Below, in pieces: positions 20,912 through 21,246 of a stretch of 21,246 nucleotides of DNA. The stretch covers positions 1 through 21,246 of the forward strand of contig JAKPNC010000146.1 of NCBI GenBank assembly GCA_029548585.1, in the 5' to 3' direction. Origin of the DNA: a bacterium. GTDB taxonomy: Bacteria > Ratteibacteria > UBA8468 > B48-G9 > JAFGKM01. Below the pieces are notes generated by a model. The model saw only the letters and a list, made by a program, of their open reading frames with translations. It was not told the origin of the DNA and did not search any database. Numbering within the stretch: the first letter of the stretch is position 1; every line of letters begins with the position of its first letter. A program made the translations under genes and the position numbers.

Positions 20912-21246
20912 TCAGGGCAGAGAAAGAGGATTTTCATCCGATCCGCTTCCCTGGAAGAGGTTGCACCTTTCCATCTCTGCTTCGACAGCGCCAAGAAGCC
21001 TGCTTTTGTCGTTGAGCCAGGCCGGAGCGGCCAGGAATTCTTCAGGGCAATCGGCGGTGAGCCTCTGTATGACGGTTCCCGGATGCAGCCTTGAAATAAA
21101 CAGGGAGACGGCTGAAACGTACCCAGCCAATGTCCAGGGCGTATAGCTTCCTTCCAGCAGCATCTTTTCCATGCGGGTGTTCCTGACGACGTGGAGGGGA
21201 TGGATCTTGATGCCGTCAAGTCTGAGTTTACAGCATTCTTCTGCCG
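20912..21246 (-). CDS. Radical SAM protein, YhcC/TIGR01212-like, C-terminal fragment
   Basis: The gene enters from the right edge; 110 residues of its C-terminus are present, reading in the frame that starts at complement 21244. GIKIHPLHVVRNTRMEKM followed by GSYTPWTLAGYVSAVSLFISRL, HPGTVIQRLTAD and AAPAWLNDKSRLLGAVEAEME is the typical C-terminal half of the YhcC-type radical SAM family: 'GIKIH-LHV', 'V-I-x-R-L-T-x-D', 'A-P-x-W-x-x-N/D-K'. The CxxxCxxC iron-sulfur motif lies outside the window, so catalysis cannot be checked. An internal ATG at 21172 is not the start, because the match continues upstream. The tail NLFQGSGSDENPLSLP is where family members end. The family's reaction is not firmly known. 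Confidence 0.85.
   Translation of the reverse strand, partial: AEECCKLRLDGIKIHPLHVVRNTRMEKMLLEGSYTPWTLAGYVSAVSLFISRLHPGTVIQRLTADCPEEFLAAPAWLNDKSRLLGAVEAEMERCNLFQGSGSDENPLSLP

Noticed and set aside
20695..21219. A 174-codon minus-strand frame at the right end
   Set aside because: It overlaps the 3' end of gltX and uses a different frame from the radical SAM fragment, whose family match is clear.
1..21246. CRISPR array, insertion sequence, tRNA, rRNA or prophage remnants
   Set aside because: No regularly spaced repeats, transposase or integrase motifs, or cloverleaf sequences were seen by eye; a covariance-model scan would be decisive for small RNAs.

Overview
The window reads as a chromosomal segment from a Gram-negative-type bacterium, most likely a member or relative of the PVC group (Lentisphaerota, Kiritimatiellota, Planctomycetota, Omnitrophota). 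The clues are two pseudopilin-like proteins with the G|FTLIELLVVIAIIAIL leader and the H-x9-DG tail typical of those phyla, next to the start of a secreted RIFT-barrel lyase-like protein, and a WaaA (Kdo transferase) implying LPS. Base composition is close to balanced. The core genes strongly prefer AGG/AGA for Arg and ATA for Ile. The phylum is an inference; no rRNA lies in the window.

Layout. (1) Positions 1-1854, minus strand: pseudopilin, pseudopilin, then the N-terminus of a RIFT-barrel protein cut by the window edge. (2) A 323-base divergent spacer with a promoter for each side. (3) Positions 2202-9496, plus strand, a tightly packed run: gyrB, gyrA, archease, DksA/TraR-type zinc finger factor, lspA, lgt, FHA-domain protein. 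From gyrA onward the genes overlap or nearly touch. gyrB and gyrA are separated by two perfect odd-centred palindromes. (4) clpB (9649-12225), behind a leader rich in competing inverted repeats. (5) A 418-base gap, then two tandem secreted TPR paralogues (12644-14076) ending at a terminator. (6) A MerR-like regulator (14221-14886) whose very good promoter puts the transcript start at or next to the ATG, so it is probably leaderless, followed by a 672-residue secreted beta-rich protein of unknown function (15283-17301). (7) Convergent on that, a minus-strand pair: HAD phosphatase/phosphomutase then waaA. (8) gltX, divergent from the HAD gene, and convergent with the C-terminal part of a YhcC-type radical SAM protein that runs off the right edge.

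How it fits together. Most of the window is housekeeping: DNA supercoiling (GyrB/GyrA), transcription control (DksA-like), lipoprotein maturation (Lgt then LspA), protein disaggregation (ClpB), LPS core priming (WaaA), and tRNA charging (GltX). The parts that are not routine are the MerR-like gene with its large secreted neighbour, the tandem TPR pair that differs by exactly two repeat modules, the gyrB-gyrA palindromes and the structured clpB leader. I see no CRISPR array, insertion sequence, tRNA, rRNA, integrase or recognisable defence system.
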